64,000 bases of DNA, from NCBI RefSeq assembly GCF_002934065.1, contig NZ_CP018049.1, positions 2,230,501-2,294,500 of the forward strand. The letters run 5' to 3'. The notes beneath the pieces are model-generated. The model searched no databases. It was not told the DNA's origin and saw only the letters and a program-made list of their open reading frames with translations. This document shows positions 1 to 9,385 of this stretch, one piece after another; position 1 is the first letter of the stretch, and each line of letters begins with the position of its first letter. Origin of the DNA: Pseudomonas orientalis. GTDB lineage: Bacteria > Pseudomonadota > Gammaproteobacteria > Pseudomonadales > Pseudomonadaceae. The translations under genes were made by a program, and so were the position numbers.

Positions 1-410
1 CCGCTATCGGGGGCAAGCCCCCTCCCACAGTTGAATCTGCTGTGTGATGTAAGTCTGGGTTACTTGTCCTTGAACGCTGGTGCCTGGCGGATCATGCAGA
101 CTGCCAGCTCTAACTGCTACACGAGAAACCTGTGGGAGGGGGCTTGCCCCCGATGGCGGTGGATCAGTCAATATTTTGGTCGACTGTCACACCGCTATGG
201 GGAGCAAGCCCCCTCCCACAGTTGAATCTGCTGTGTGATGTAAGTCTGGGTTACTTGTCCTTGAACGCTGGTGCCTGGCGGATCATGCAGACTGCCAGCT
301 CTAACTGCTACACGAGAAACCTGTGGGAGGGGGCTTGCCCCCGATGGCGGTGGATCAGTCAATATTTTGGTCGACTGTCACACCGCTATCGGGAGCAAGC
401 CCCCTCCCAC
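1..410. repeat. 191-bp tandem repeat built on a family-1 REP doublet
   Basis: Two almost identical 191-bp units run from 1 to 191 and 192 to 382, and a third begins at 383 and breaks off near 410. Each unit carries the REP palindrome GTGGGAGGGGGCTTGCCCCC in one orientation and its complement in the other, separated by a unique spacer. The array probably continues to the left of the window. No gene is visible in bases 1-426; the short open frames here are repeat translations. Confidence 0.9.
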
Positions 411-426
411 ATTGGATCGGTGTCTA

Positions 427-1767
427 TCAACGCATATGCAAAATGATCGGGCTGGCGCTGGCCGGGTCGGTATGCCCGCGCAATTTGCTGACTGCCTGGG
501 CGTCGACCGCTTCACCCCTGTTGCCCCACGTACCGCGCACGTAGGTCAGCACCTCGGCGATCTCCTGATCAGACAATTGCTCACGGAACGCCGGCATGCG
601 GTAGGCGTCCGGCAGCCCGGCGGCCACCACCCGTTGTGAGCCGTTGAGGGTGATGTTGATCGCCGAGGCGCTTTCCCTGGCCAACGCCGAAGTGGCGCCC
701 GCCAGCGGCGGCATCCACTCCGGCTGGCCCTTGCCGTCCAGGCCATGGCAGGAGGCGCAGCGGGTCGCGTAGGTGTGGGCGCCGGGGATGTCCTGACGCG
801 TATCGGCCACCTGATACTGCCAGGGCGTGCCGTCACGCTGCGGGTCGCCGGGCAAGGACTTGAGGTAGCGGGCGATGGCGGCAAGATCGTCATCGGCCAT
901 GAACTGCGTGGAGTTGTTGAACGCTTCGGTCATCGAACCGTAGACCACCGCATGCTGGTTGCGCCCGGTCTTGAGGAACTGCACGATCTGCGCCTCGCTC
1001 CAGCGGCCCAATCCGGTGTTGGGGTCCTGGCGCAGGCTGGGCGCGTACCAGCCGTCGAGCAGGGCGCCGGCGAGGAAGGGCGCGCCGGACTGGTCCAGGG
1101 CCTTCTCGTTGAACGCCAGGCCGCGCGGCGTGTGGCAACTGCCGCAGTGGCCGGGGCCCTGCACGATATAAGCACCACGGTTCCACAACGCGTCCTGGCC
1201 GGGGTTGGCCGCATAGGGCGCAGTGGGTGCGAATACACCATTCCACAGCGCGATGGGCCAGCGCATGTTCAGCGGCCAGGGAATATCACTGGGGATGTTC
1301 GCCTGGTCGGCCGGCTGCACGCCTTTCATGAAGAACGCGTACAGCGCTTTCACGTCGTCGTCGCTGAGCTTCACGTAGGACGGGTAGGGCATCGCCGGGT
1401 ACAGGCGGCGCCCGCCCGGTGCCACGCCGTGGCGCACGGCGCGGTCGAAGTCGGCGAGGCTGTAGCGGCCGATGCCATGGTCGCGGTCGGGGGTGATGTT
1501 GGTGGCATGGATGGCCCCCAGCGGCGTGGCCATCTCCAGGCCACCGGCAAACGGCGCTTTGCCCGCCAGGCTGTGGCAGGCCACGCAGTCGCTCACACGG
1601 GCGACGTACTCACCGCGACTGGCCAGTGCCGGGTCCAGGCCGGTGGCGTGTTCCTGTTCGAACGGCGAGGCGGGCTCGCGGGTGACGTACCAGGCCAAGA
1701 GGCCCGCGACGACCAGGCAGGGCAGCGCCAGCCAGCCTGCGGTTCTTGCGAATCGGCGGTTGTTCAT
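427..1767 (-). CDS. Membrane-anchored triheme cytochrome c subunit of a molybdenum aldehyde/alcohol oxidoreductase
   Basis: This 446-residue protein has an N-terminal membrane anchor (about residues 10-28) and three CXXCH heme c sites: C61-H65, C208-H212 and C337-H341. Triheme c proteins of this kind take electrons from periplasmic dehydrogenases and pass them to the respiratory chain. The gene lies 16 bp after the molybdopterin subunit and is last in a three-gene operon with it and a 2Fe-2S subunit, so it is most likely their electron acceptor. The substrate cannot be read from the sequence. Family assignment is firm; the role as electron acceptor is inferred from the operon. Confidence 0.9.
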   Translation of the reverse strand: MNNRRFARTAGWLALPCLVVAGLLAWYVTREPASPFEQEHATGLDPALASRGEYVARVSDCVACHSLAGKAPFAGGLEMATPLGAIHATNITPDRDHGIGRYSLADFDRAVRHGVAPGGRRLYPAMPYPSYVKLSDDDVKALYAFFMKGVQPADQANIPSDIPWPLNMRWPIALWNGVFAPTAPYAANPGQDALWNRGAYIVQGPGHCGSCHTPRGLAFNEKALDQSGAPFLAGALLDGWYAPSLRQDPNTGLGRWSEAQIVQFLKTGRNQHAVVYGSMTEAFNNSTQFMADDDLAAIARYLKSLPGDPQRDGTPWQYQVADTRQDIPGAHTYATRCASCHGLDGKGQPEWMPPLAGATSALARESASAINITLNGSQRVVAAGLPDAYRMPAFREQLSDQEIAEVLTYVRGTWGNRGEAVDAQAVSKLRGHTDPASASPIILHMR

Positions 1768-1783
1768 GGGCGTTCCCTGTGGG

Positions 1784-4015
1784 TTAACTGAAGGTGTAGC
1801 GGCTCAATGGCAGGCTGCGGATGCGCTGGCCGGTCAACCGGGCTACCGCATTGGCGACCGCCGGTGCCACGGCCGGTAACGGCGGTTCGCCGATGCCCCC
1901 CATCTTTTCGCCGCTCTCGACGATCTTCACGTGCACCCGCGCCATCCGCGACGGCGGCAGGATCGGATAAAGGTCGTAGTTGCGCGCCCGTGGCATGCCG
2001 TCCACGTACACCGCCTCCTCCAGCAAGGTTTGCGACAGGCCCAGGGCCACGGCGCCATTGACCTGGGCTTCAATGATCGCCGGGTTGACGATGCTGCCGG
2101 GGTCGATGGCCTGCCAGATGTCATGCACCTTGACCTGGCCGTTCTCGATCGACACCTCGGCAATCACTGCCGCGTGGGAGCCAAAGGGCGAAGCCATGGC
2201 CACGCCACGGGCACGGCGGCTGCCGTCTTCGGCAGTGAACGGCCCGCGCTTCCAGCCGCCGGACAATTCGCCCACCGCTTGCAGCAGCGTGGTCAGCCGC
2301 GCATTGTCGCGCAGCAGGTGCAGGCGCAGTTCGTAGGGGTCATGGCCGCCTTTGTCGGCCAGTTCATCAAGAAACGCTTCGTAGAAGAAGTCGTTCAACG
2401 AATTGCCCACCGATCGCCAGTAGCCAAGCATAGCCGGGCCTTTGACATAGATCTGCGCGATGCGCTTGTTGGGGATCGCATAGCTCTTGCCCGACAGGCC
2501 TTCGAGGGCCGTGGGGTCGAGCTTGTCGCCCTGTTTGCCGGCAATCGCTTCGGTCGGGCCTTCGGTGGCGCTGACCGCTTCGATGGCCAGCGGCAGGCCC
2601 TGGTCATCCAGCGCTGCGCGGAACTTGACCACCGCGACCGGGCGCAGCACATCGCGCACAAATTCTTCCTCACGGCTCCAGATCAGCTTGATCGGACGAC
2701 CGACGGCCTTGGTCAAGGCGATGGCTTGCGGATACGGATTGGCCGACTCATACAGGAAGTGCCGACCGAAAAAACCGCCCAGCAGCGGGGAGTGCAGGGT
2801 GATTTGTTCGATGGCCAGGCCGGTGCGCTTGGCGATGTCGGCACGGAACATATCCGGCGCCTGGTTCGGCAGCCACACCTCCAGCGTGCCGTCGGGGTTG
2901 TAGCGCGCCAGCGCCGAGGGCGGCTCAAGCTGGGCATGATTGAGGTATTGGTTGTGATAGGTGGCATCGACGCGGGTCTTGGCGCTGGCCAGCGTGGCGG
3001 CTACGTCGCCTGCATTTTCTTCGTCGCGGGCCGGGCCTTCCTGAGTGGCGAGAAAGTCACGGTATTTGTCGCTGGAAAAGTCCGCTGGCATCACGCGTAC
3101 GCTGGAGTCGGCGGCGGCTTCGCGCCAGTCCACCTGGATCGCTTCAACGGCGCGCTTGGCGTGCCACCAGCGTTCGGCCACCACTGCCACGGCGCCGGGC
3201 AAGGTGTGCACCGAATGCACGCCCTTCATGGCCTCGACCTGAGCCTGGTTGCGCAGGCTGCCCACGGTCATGCCCAGGCGCGGCGCGTGCTGCACGGCGG
3301 CGTGGAGCATGCCATCGACTTTCAGGTCGATGCTGTATTGCGCCTTGCCTGTGGATTTGTCATAGGCATCCAGGCGTTTGACCGGCTTGCCGATCCAGCG
3401 GAACTGGCTCGGGTCGCGCAGGGTGATGCCGGCAGGGTCCGGCACGGGCATGTCCAGGGCGCGCCCGGCCAACTCGCCGTAACCCAGCGAGCGGCCCGAC
3501 GCGGCGTGCAGCACGCGGCCGGGCTGGGTGGTCAGTTGTGCGACCGGTACATTCAGGTGCTCGGCAGCGGCCTGCAGCAACATGGCACGGGCGAGGGCGC
3601 CGAGGCGGCGCATGGTCGGGTAACTCATGCGCACCGACATGCTGCCGCCGGTAATGCGCAGGCCATTTTCCATCACCACATAGGCCTCGCCGGGCGGCGC
3701 GGCTTCAACGGTGAACGTCGCCGGGTCGGCATCCAACTCCTCGCCGATGATCTGCGCCATGGCGGTGTGGGTGCCTTGGCCGCCTTCCATGAAGGGGCTG
3801 AGCAGGCGCACGCTGCCGTCCGGGCGGATCTCCAGGAAAGCCGGCACCTGGGTGCCGCGTTCGGCGCCAGCGCCGGTGGCGGCCTGCACTCGGGATGCGC
3901 CCAGGGGCAGGCCGAAGCCGATCACCAGTGCACCGACGGCGGTACTCGCCAGGAAGCGCCGACGCGACAGGTTGATCGGCGCGTCGAGGGTTACGTCAGG
4001 CAGGACAGTGCTCAT
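1784..4015 (-). CDS. Xanthine-dehydrogenase-family molybdopterin-binding subunit (IorB-like)
   Basis: 743 residues. The N-terminus has a twin-arginine motif (RRRFL, residues 18-22) followed by a hydrophobic stretch, so the folded enzyme is probably exported by Tat. The rest matches the large molybdenum-cofactor subunit seen in isoquinoline 1-oxidoreductase and periplasmic aldehyde oxidases. It includes a glycine-rich segment GGFFGRHF and the C-terminal GEPPLPAVAPA segment, which carries the glutamate normally used as catalytic base. It overlaps the stop of the upstream 2Fe-2S gene by one base, implying translational coupling. Such enzymes hydroxylate N-heterocycles or oxidise aldehydes; which applies here is unknown. 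Confidence 0.88.
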   Translation of the reverse strand: MSTVLPDVTLDAPINLSRRRFLASTAVGALVIGFGLPLGASRVQAATGAGAERGTQVPAFLEIRPDGSVRLLSPFMEGGQGTHTAMAQIIGEELDADPATFTVEAAPPGEAYVVMENGLRITGGSMSVRMSYPTMRRLGALARAMLLQAAAEHLNVPVAQLTTQPGRVLHAASGRSLGYGELAGRALDMPVPDPAGITLRDPSQFRWIGKPVKRLDAYDKSTGKAQYSIDLKVDGMLHAAVQHAPRLGMTVGSLRNQAQVEAMKGVHSVHTLPGAVAVVAERWWHAKRAVEAIQVDWREAAADSSVRVMPADFSSDKYRDFLATQEGPARDEENAGDVAATLASAKTRVDATYHNQYLNHAQLEPPSALARYNPDGTLEVWLPNQAPDMFRADIAKRTGLAIEQITLHSPLLGGFFGRHFLYESANPYPQAIALTKAVGRPIKLIWSREEEFVRDVLRPVAVVKFRAALDDQGLPLAIEAVSATEGPTEAIAGKQGDKLDPTALEGLSGKSYAIPNKRIAQIYVKGPAMLGYWRSVGNSLNDFFYEAFLDELADKGGHDPYELRLHLLRDNARLTTLLQAVGELSGGWKRGPFTAEDGSRRARGVAMASPFGSHAAVIAEVSIENGQVKVHDIWQAIDPGSIVNPAIIEAQVNGAVALGLSQTLLEEAVYVDGMPRARNYDLYPILPPSRMARVHVKIVESGEKMGGIGEPPLPAVAPAVANAVARLTGQRIRSLPLSRYTFS

Positions 4016-4473
4016 CAGACGGTCTCCTTCCCGGCGGCCAGGTCATCCATGGCGGCATGGATGGCGTTGTAGGTGCCGCAGCGGCACAGGTTGCCCATCG
4101 CCGCGTCGATCTGCGCCTTCGAGGGCGCCGGGGTGTGCTTGAGCAGCGCGGTGGCCGCCATCACTTGCCCGGACTGGCAATAACCACATTGCGCCACCTG
4201 GCGCTCGACCCAGGCCTCGACCACGCGTTTGCCCACCTCATCGGCCTCGATGGCTTCGATGGTGGTGATCTCGCGACCGACCACACCGGCCACCGGCGTG
4301 ACGCACGAGCGCACCACGTTGCCGTCCACCAGCACCGAACACGCGCCGCACTGGGCTAGGCCGCAGCCGTACTTGGTGCCGGTCAGGCCCAGGTCGTCGC
4401 GGATTACCCACAGCAAAGGCGTGTCGCCGTCGGCATCGACCTCATAGGCCTGTTGGTTAATACGTAATTGCAT
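4015..4473 (-). CDS. (2Fe-2S)-binding subunit of the molybdenum oxidoreductase (IorA-like)
   Basis: 152 residues, the usual length of the small iron-sulfur subunit of the xanthine dehydrogenase family. The plant-type ferredoxin cluster motif (CGLAQCGACSVLVDG) is in the first half. The second, helical cluster domain carries CGYCQSG and CRCGTY. There is no signal peptide, which fits export as a complex on the Tat signal of the large subunit. It is the first gene of the operon with the molybdopterin subunit and the triheme cytochrome c. It passes electrons from the Mo centre towards the cytochrome. Confidence 0.92.
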   Translation of the reverse strand: MQLRINQQAYEVDADGDTPLLWVIRDDLGLTGTKYGCGLAQCGACSVLVDGNVVRSCVTPVAGVVGREITTIEAIEADEVGKRVVEAWVERQVAQCGYCQSGQVMAATALLKHTPAPSKAQIDAAMGNLCRCGTYNAIHAAMDDLAAGKETV

Positions 4474-4633
4474 GGTGGCTTACCTGCTGATCATCGGTGG
4501 GTGCTGCATAAGTTCTTATAGGAGTGGTGCGACGTTACGTCGCCCATCGTCGAACTCTAGACCACCGCGCAAGGGCTATCTATGCAATAGCTTGCAAGTT
4601 CAGAGGATCAGGCAAGTAATCGACAGGATTGGG

Positions 4634-5539
4634 TCAATGGTCGGGCAGGTTTTCGCCCACCGCATGGCGGATACCCTCGAGCAGCATTGTGAATGCCGGG
4701 TTGTCGTTGTGCTCGCGCCAGATCAGGTGCAGTTCGCTCTGTGCGCCTTCGCCCAGGTCGATATCGCGGAACACCACGTTCTTGAACACCACACTGCTGG
4801 CGCAACGCGGTACCAGGGCCAGGCCCATGCCCGCGTTGACCAGCGCGAGGATGGTCAGCGACGAGCCCAGCCATTGCACATACTGCGGCGCGACGCGGGC
4901 CGAGCGCAGCAGGCCGGTGAGCAACTCATTGAACGGCGGATAGGCGGAATGGGCGTACATCAGGAACGGTTGCGCATCCAGGTCGTGCACGCTGACCTCC
5001 TTTGCCTGGGCCAGTCGATGACTGCTCGGCACCGCCAGCACAAATGGCTCGCGCACCAGGCATTCGGTGGCGTAGCCGGGCTCCAGCAGCGGCGCGCGAA
5101 CAATGCCCAGGTCGATGCGCCGGGCGCGCAAGGCTTCGTACTGCTGGTAGGTGTTCATTTCGGACAGGTCGATCTTGACGTGGGGCTGCTTGAGCCGCGC
5201 CTCGGCGATCACCTTGGGCAAGAACTCGTACACCGCACTGCCGACGAAGCTGATGTTGACCGTACCGATATCGCCCTCGGCAAAGCGCCGCGCAGTGACC
5301 GCCGCTTGCTGGGCGCGTTCCAGCAGGTACTGCGCCTCGATGAAAAACGCCCGGCCGGCGGCGGTCAGCGCGACGCTGCGGGTGGTGCGGACAAACAGGT
5401 CCACGCCCAGATGATGCTCGAGCAACTGAATCTGCCGGCTCAGCGGCGGCTGAGTCATGTTCAGGCGTTCGGCGGCGCGGCGAAAGTTCAGCTCGGTGGC
5501 CACGGTGGTGAAGCAGCGCAGTTGCGTCAATTCGAACAT
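4634..5539 (-). CDS. LysR-family transcriptional regulator
   Basis: 301 residues from the ATG at 5539, which begins MFELTQLRCF, the standard LysR opening. A longer open frame upstream lacks homology and runs through the divergent promoter. The winged helix-turn-helix covers about residues 1-60 and the remainder is a periplasmic-binding-protein-like effector domain. It is divergent from the MFS carrier and glucarate-dehydratase-like genes and 160 bp downstream of the molybdenum enzyme operon start. The divergent pair is the likely target, with an aldarate-type acid as inducer by analogy. Confidence 0.9.
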   Translation of the reverse strand: MFELTQLRCFTTVATELNFRRAAERLNMTQPPLSRQIQLLEHHLGVDLFVRTTRSVALTAAGRAFFIEAQYLLERAQQAAVTARRFAEGDIGTVNISFVGSAVYEFLPKVIAEARLKQPHVKIDLSEMNTYQQYEALRARRIDLGIVRAPLLEPGYATECLVREPFVLAVPSSHRLAQAKEVSVHDLDAQPFLMYAHSAYPPFNELLTGLLRSARVAPQYVQWLGSSLTILALVNAGMGLALVPRCASSVVFKNVVFRDIDLGEGAQSELHLIWREHNDNPAFTMLLEGIRHAVGENLPDH

Positions 5540-5541
5540 TG

Positions 5542-5577
5542 ATCTAATTCCAGTATCAATCCAATGCCAGGTTAGAT
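5542..5577. promoter_or_regulatory. Candidate LysR operator between the regulator and the MFS carrier
   Basis: The 106-bp divergent region holds the inverted hexamers ATCTAA (5542-5547) and TTAGAT (5572-5577), separated by 24 bases and lying just upstream of the regulator start. Symmetric half-sites in the gene-regulator gap are typical of LysR proteins. No binding evidence exists. Confidence 0.4.
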
Positions 5578-5645
5578 TAGACGGGAACAATACCGGGCGT
5601 CCATCATCGAGCGGTCCCCAAAAAAATAATGAAAGGGAGTTGCCC

Positions 5646-7007
5646 GTGGATACCCTCCAGAATGCGCCAGACCCGAGCGTGCTTGCGAGCGCCGCCGCCA
5701 AGGTCAAGCGCCATGTGCTGCCGTTGTTTGTGGTGATGTTCATCGTCAACTACATCGACCGCGTCAATATCGGCTTCGTGCGCAGCCATCTGGAAACCGA
5801 CCTGGGCATTGGTGCGGCGGCCTATGGCTTGGGCGCAGGGCTGTTCTTCATCGGTTATGCGATCTTCGAAGTACCGTCCAACCTGCTGCTGCAACGCTAC
5901 GGCGCGCGGGCCTGGTTGACGCGCATCATGTTCACCTGGGGCGCGGCCGCGATGGGCATGGCGTTCGTGCAGGGGGAAACCAGCTTCTACGTGTTGCGCT
6001 TTATCCTGGGCGCCGCCGAAGCCGGGTTCTTTCCCGGCATCATTTACTACTTCACCCAGTGGCTGCCGGCCAGCGAGCGCGGCAAGGCCATGGCGATTTT
6101 CCTCAGTGGGTCGGCGATTGCCTCGGTGATTTCCGGGCCGGTGTCGGGCGCATTGCTCAACGTCAGCGGGTTGAGTCTGCATGGCTGGCAATGGATGTTC
6201 CTGATCGAAGGCTTCGCCTCCATCGTGCTCTGCGGCTTCGTGTGGTTCTGGCTGCAGTCCCATCCGCACCAGGCCAAGTGGCTCAGCGCTGCGCAAAAAC
6301 ACGCGCTGGTCAGTGCCATTGCACTCGAGCAACAGGCGCGCGAGACGAGCCGGGGCGTGCGACCTTCGATGTTCAAACTGCTCGCCGATACGCAGATCGC
6401 ACTGTTCTGCTTTATCTACTTTTCCATCGCCCTGACCATTTACGGCGCCACGTTCTGGCTGCCGAGCATGATCAAGAAAATGGGCGACCTGGGTGACTTC
6501 CAGGTGGGCCTGTTCAATTCCATTCCCTGGTTGATTTCCATCGTCGCCATGTACGGCTTCGCCTCGCTGGCCAGCAAGTGGAAGCACCAGCAGGCGTGGG
6601 TGTCACTGATGCTGGTGATCGCCGCGTTCGGCATGTTCATGTCCACCATCGGCGGGCCGGTGTTTGCGTTCGTCGCCATCTGTTTTGCCGCCATCGGCTT
6701 CAAGGCCGCTTCGGCGCTGTTCTGGCCGATCCCCCAGGGCTACCTGGACGCGCGGGTCGCGGCGGCGGTGATTGCCTTGATCAATTCGGTCGGCAACCTG
6801 GGCGGTTTCGTGGCGCCCACCACGTTCGGTTTGCTGGAGCAGAGCACGGGGTCCATCGAGGGCGGCCTCTACGGGCTGGCGGCCACTTCACTGGTGGCGG
6901 CGGTGTTGGTGTTTTTTGCCCGCACCGCACCGCGCAGCGGTACGCCGCCCACTTCATCCACGGCACATCACACAGTGCGTCCAGGTCCACAGGGAGCCGT
7001 CTCTTGA
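5646..7007 (+). CDS. MFS transporter, anion:cation symporter (GudP/phthalate permease) type
   Basis: 453 residues from the GTG at 5646, preceded by AAAGGGAG at a good distance; a longer frame back to 5457 would overlap the divergent LysR gene. About 12 membrane segments are expected. The segment NYIDRVNIGFV in the first helix and the RYGARAWLTR loop are typical of the ACS family, which imports glucarate, galactonate, tartrate and similar organic anions with protons. Its stop overlaps the start of the dehydratase-like gene, so carrier and enzyme very probably act on the same acid. Confidence 0.88.
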   Translation: MDTLQNAPDPSVLASAAAKVKRHVLPLFVVMFIVNYIDRVNIGFVRSHLETDLGIGAAAYGLGAGLFFIGYAIFEVPSNLLLQRYGARAWLTRIMFTWGAAAMGMAFVQGETSFYVLRFILGAAEAGFFPGIIYYFTQWLPASERGKAMAIFLSGSAIASVISGPVSGALLNVSGLSLHGWQWMFLIEGFASIVLCGFVWFWLQSHPHQAKWLSAAQKHALVSAIALEQQARETSRGVRPSMFKLLADTQIALFCFIYFSIALTIYGATFWLPSMIKKMGDLGDFQVGLFNSIPWLISIVAMYGFASLASKWKHQQAWVSLMLVIAAFGMFMSTIGGPVFAFVAICFAAIGFKAASALFWPIPQGYLDARVAAAVIALINSVGNLGGFVAPTTFGLLEQSTGSIEGGLYGLAATSLVAAVLVFFARTAPRSGTPPTSSTAHHTVRPGPQGAVS

Positions 7008-8278
7008 AAATTGTCCGCGTCACCGTCACCCCGATTGCCTTTCGCGACCCGCCGCTGCTCAACGCCAGTGGCATCCATGAGCCTTTCGCGCTGCGCTCGA
7101 TCATCGAGATTGAAAGCGACACCGGTTACATCGGCCTCGGCGAAAGCTATGGCGATGCGCCAGCGCTGGCGATCCAGCAACAGGTCCAGCCACAGCTGAT
7201 CGGGCTGGACCCGTTCAACCTCAATGGCCTGCGCGCTATCGTCCAGGCCACCGTGGCGGCGTATAGACCGCAGAGCATTGCCGGGGCGGAGCTGGCGCCG
7301 GGCTCCCATGCCAGCAAAGCCGTAAGCAATGCCTATTCGGCGTTCGAAGTGGCGTTTCTCGACCTGCAGGCGCACGCGCTGAATGTGCCGCTGGTGGACC
7401 TGCTCGGCGGTGCGATTCGCGACCGGATTCCGTTCAGCGCCTACCTGTTTTTCAAATACGCCGAACATATCGATTCGCCCTACAAACCCGACAGTTGGGG
7501 GGAGGCCCTGACTGAAGCGCAGATCGTCGCCCAGGCCCGGCGCATGCTTGAAACCTACGGCTTCAAAAGCATCAAGCTCAAGGCCGGTGCGCTGGAGCCG
7601 GAGCATGAGGTGCGCTGCATCAAGGCGCTTAAAAAGGCGTTTCCGGGTGTGCCGCTGCGCATCGACCCGAACGGCAACTGGTCGTTGCACACCTCGATTC
7701 GCATGGCCGAACTGCTGGGCGACGACCTGCAATATTACGAAGACCCGACCCCCGGCCTGGACGGCATGGCCGAGTTGCACGCACGTACCGGCTTGCCCCT
7801 GGCGACCAATATGGTGGTGACCGACTTTGACGAGTTTCGCCGCAGCGTGGCGTTGAACAGTGTGCAGATAGTGCTCGCCGACCACCACTACTGGGGCGGC
7901 CTGCGTGACACCCAAGTGCTGGCGAAAATGTGCCACACCTTTGGCCTGGGCGTGTCGATGCACTCCAACTCACACCTGGGCATCAGCCTGATGGCCATGG
8001 CCCATGTAGCGGCCGCGGTGCCCAACCTCGACTATGCCTGTGACACGCACTACCCGTGGCAGGAGCCGGATGAGGAGGTGATCAAGGGCGGCAAGCTGCC
8101 TATCGTCGACGGCTGCGTGAGCATCACCCGCGCGCCGGGGCTGGGCCTGGAACTTGACCACGATCAGTTGGGCAAGCTGCATGACCAATACCTCAGTTGC
8201 GGTATCCGTCAGCGTGATGACGTAAAACAGATGCAGCGCTATCAACCGGACTGGAAAACGCTCAAGCCGCGTTTCTGA
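7004..8278 (+). CDS. Glucarate dehydratase-like enolase superfamily enzyme
   Basis: 424 residues from a TTG at 7004 that overlaps the stop of the MFS gene, with AGGGAG just upstream. It aligns along its length with glucarate dehydratase. Visible catalytic positions are the KLK pair (191-193), D221 and N223, E246, N269 in ATNM, D293 in LADHHYW, and the general base H320 in MHSNSH. Family members abstract a proton next to a carboxylate and eliminate water to give a 2-keto-3-deoxy acid. The exact substrate (glucarate, or another aldarate or aldonate) is open, because the N-terminal loop that sets specificity differs from E. coli GudD. Confidence 0.85.
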   Translation: MKIVRVTVTPIAFRDPPLLNASGIHEPFALRSIIEIESDTGYIGLGESYGDAPALAIQQQVQPQLIGLDPFNLNGLRAIVQATVAAYRPQSIAGAELAPGSHASKAVSNAYSAFEVAFLDLQAHALNVPLVDLLGGAIRDRIPFSAYLFFKYAEHIDSPYKPDSWGEALTEAQIVAQARRMLETYGFKSIKLKAGALEPEHEVRCIKALKKAFPGVPLRIDPNGNWSLHTSIRMAELLGDDLQYYEDPTPGLDGMAELHARTGLPLATNMVVTDFDEFRRSVALNSVQIVLADHHYWGGLRDTQVLAKMCHTFGLGVSMHSNSHLGISLMAMAHVAAAVPNLDYACDTHYPWQEPDEEVIKGGKLPIVDGCVSITRAPGLGLELDHDQLGKLHDQYLSCGIRQRDDVKQMQRYQPDWKTLKPRF

Positions 8279-8295
8279 AGCAGGTCGCTTGCTTT

Positions 8296-8335
8296 GCCCG
8301 GTGACGCATCCGCGTGTGTCGCCGGGCTTTTTTTT
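8296..8335 (+). terminator. Rho-independent terminator after the dehydratase-like gene
   Basis: A 10-bp stem (GCCCGGTGAC at 8296-8305 with GTCGCCGGGC at 8318-8327, one G-U pair) is followed at once by a run of eight T. It lies 17 bp past the stop codon and separates this operon from the convergent LysR gene. Confidence 0.9.
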
Positions 8336-8338
8336 GCC

Positions 8339-9277
8339 TCAGCCGACGAATCGGAACCCGCCGGCCAACTGCGCCTTTAAAAAGCCCACCAACGCACTCA
8401 CTGACTTCGGCACATGGGGCGAGTACGGCCGAATCAGGTAGATCTCATCGGCAAACGCGCCCTTGAGCGTCCAACCCTTCAAGACCTGCACCAGCTTGCC
8501 CTCGGCCAGCGCCGCGTGGGCGCTGAAGTCCGGCAGCAGGGCGATGCCCAGGTGGTTGAGCGCCGCGTCGCGCAGGGCTTCGCTGTTGTTGGTGGCGAAG
8601 CTGCCGGCGATGGGGATGGTCAGGCGTTCGATGTGTGTGCCGCTGCGTTCGAAGGTCCAGGCCGGCTGGTCGGCGCCGCGTGGGTAGAACAGACAGTTGT
8701 GCGCCGACAGCTCGCTCGGCGTGCCGGGTTCGCCATGGCGCTGCAGATAGTCGCGGGTGGCGACCAGCACCGAGGCGGTGTCGCAGAGCTTCCAGGCCAC
8801 ATGGGTCTCGGGGATCTGGAAGCCATGGCGCACGGCCAGGTCGTAACCTTCGGCGGCCAGTGAACTCAAGGCGTCGGACACGTCCAGCTGGATGCGCACC
8901 TGCGGGTATTGCTGCAAAAATTGCGGCAGGTGCGGCACCAGCTGTTGCCGGGCGAACGCCACGGGCGCGGTCAGCCGCACCAGACCGCGGACTTCCCCGG
9001 CCTGGTCGCGCACCGAAGAAAAGCTGCGGGCGATGTGTTCATAGGCGCTGCGCACCTCGCGGGTCAACGACAGCCCCGCGTCGGTCAGCCGTACGCTGCG
9101 GGTGGTGCGCGTGACCAGGCGGGTGCCGGTGGCCTTCTCCAGGTCGGAAATGCGCTGGCTCACCGCCGACTTGCTCACGCCCAGGCGTGCGGCGGCGGCG
9201 GTGTAGGTGCCTTGTTCTTCCAGCACCGACAGCCAGTGGATATGGGTCCAGAGCCCTTCGATCTCGGCTTTTTCCAT
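8339..9277 (-). CDS. LysR-family transcriptional regulator divergent from mmsA
   Basis: 312 residues from the ATG at 9277 (MEKAEIEGLW); the frame extends further upstream but without homology. The helix-turn-helix is at about residues 15-65 (ARLGVSKSAVSQRISDLE), followed by an effector domain of the CrgA/DmlR type. It is divergently transcribed from mmsA, 108 bp away, and a symmetric LysR box lies between them. Control of mmsA is the simple inference; in P. aeruginosa mmsA is instead controlled by the AraC-type MmsR, so the wiring differs here. Confidence 0.88.
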   Translation of the reverse strand: MEKAEIEGLWTHIHWLSVLEEQGTYTAAAARLGVSKSAVSQRISDLEKATGTRLVTRTTRSVRLTDAGLSLTREVRSAYEHIARSFSSVRDQAGEVRGLVRLTAPVAFARQQLVPHLPQFLQQYPQVRIQLDVSDALSSLAAEGYDLAVRHGFQIPETHVAWKLCDTASVLVATRDYLQRHGEPGTPSELSAHNCLFYPRGADQPAWTFERSGTHIERLTIPIAGSFATNNSEALRDAALNHLGIALLPDFSAHAALAEGKLVQVLKGWTLKGAFADEIYLIRPYSPHVPKSVSALVGFLKAQLAGGFRFVG

Positions 9278-9282
9278 GGGGG

Positions 9283-9306
9283 TATTGTTCGCCAGTGTGC
9301 ACAATA
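9283..9306. promoter_or_regulatory. Candidate LysR box for the mmsA promoter
   Basis: TATTGT (9283-9288) and ACAATA (9301-9306) form a perfect inverted hexamer with a 12-base spacer, matching the T-N11-A architecture of LysR boxes. It starts 5 bp from the regulator start and lies about 80 bp upstream of mmsA. Confidence 0.5.
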
Positions 9307-9385
9307 AGTTCAGGATTCTGCTCTGGTTCGGAACAAAGCGAAAGCCTAAGGTGGGTGCCAACGCCAACTACCTGGAGCGCCCGCC

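Noticed and set aside
1931..4072. A 713-codon open frame on the plus strand
   Set aside because: It is antisense to the molybdopterin subunit gene, whose motifs are clear. Long antisense frames are expected in GC-rich Pseudomonas genes.
4634..5749. Longer LysR start at 5749
   Set aside because: The extra 70 residues do not resemble a LysR N-terminus and would overlap the start and ribosome site of the divergent carrier gene.
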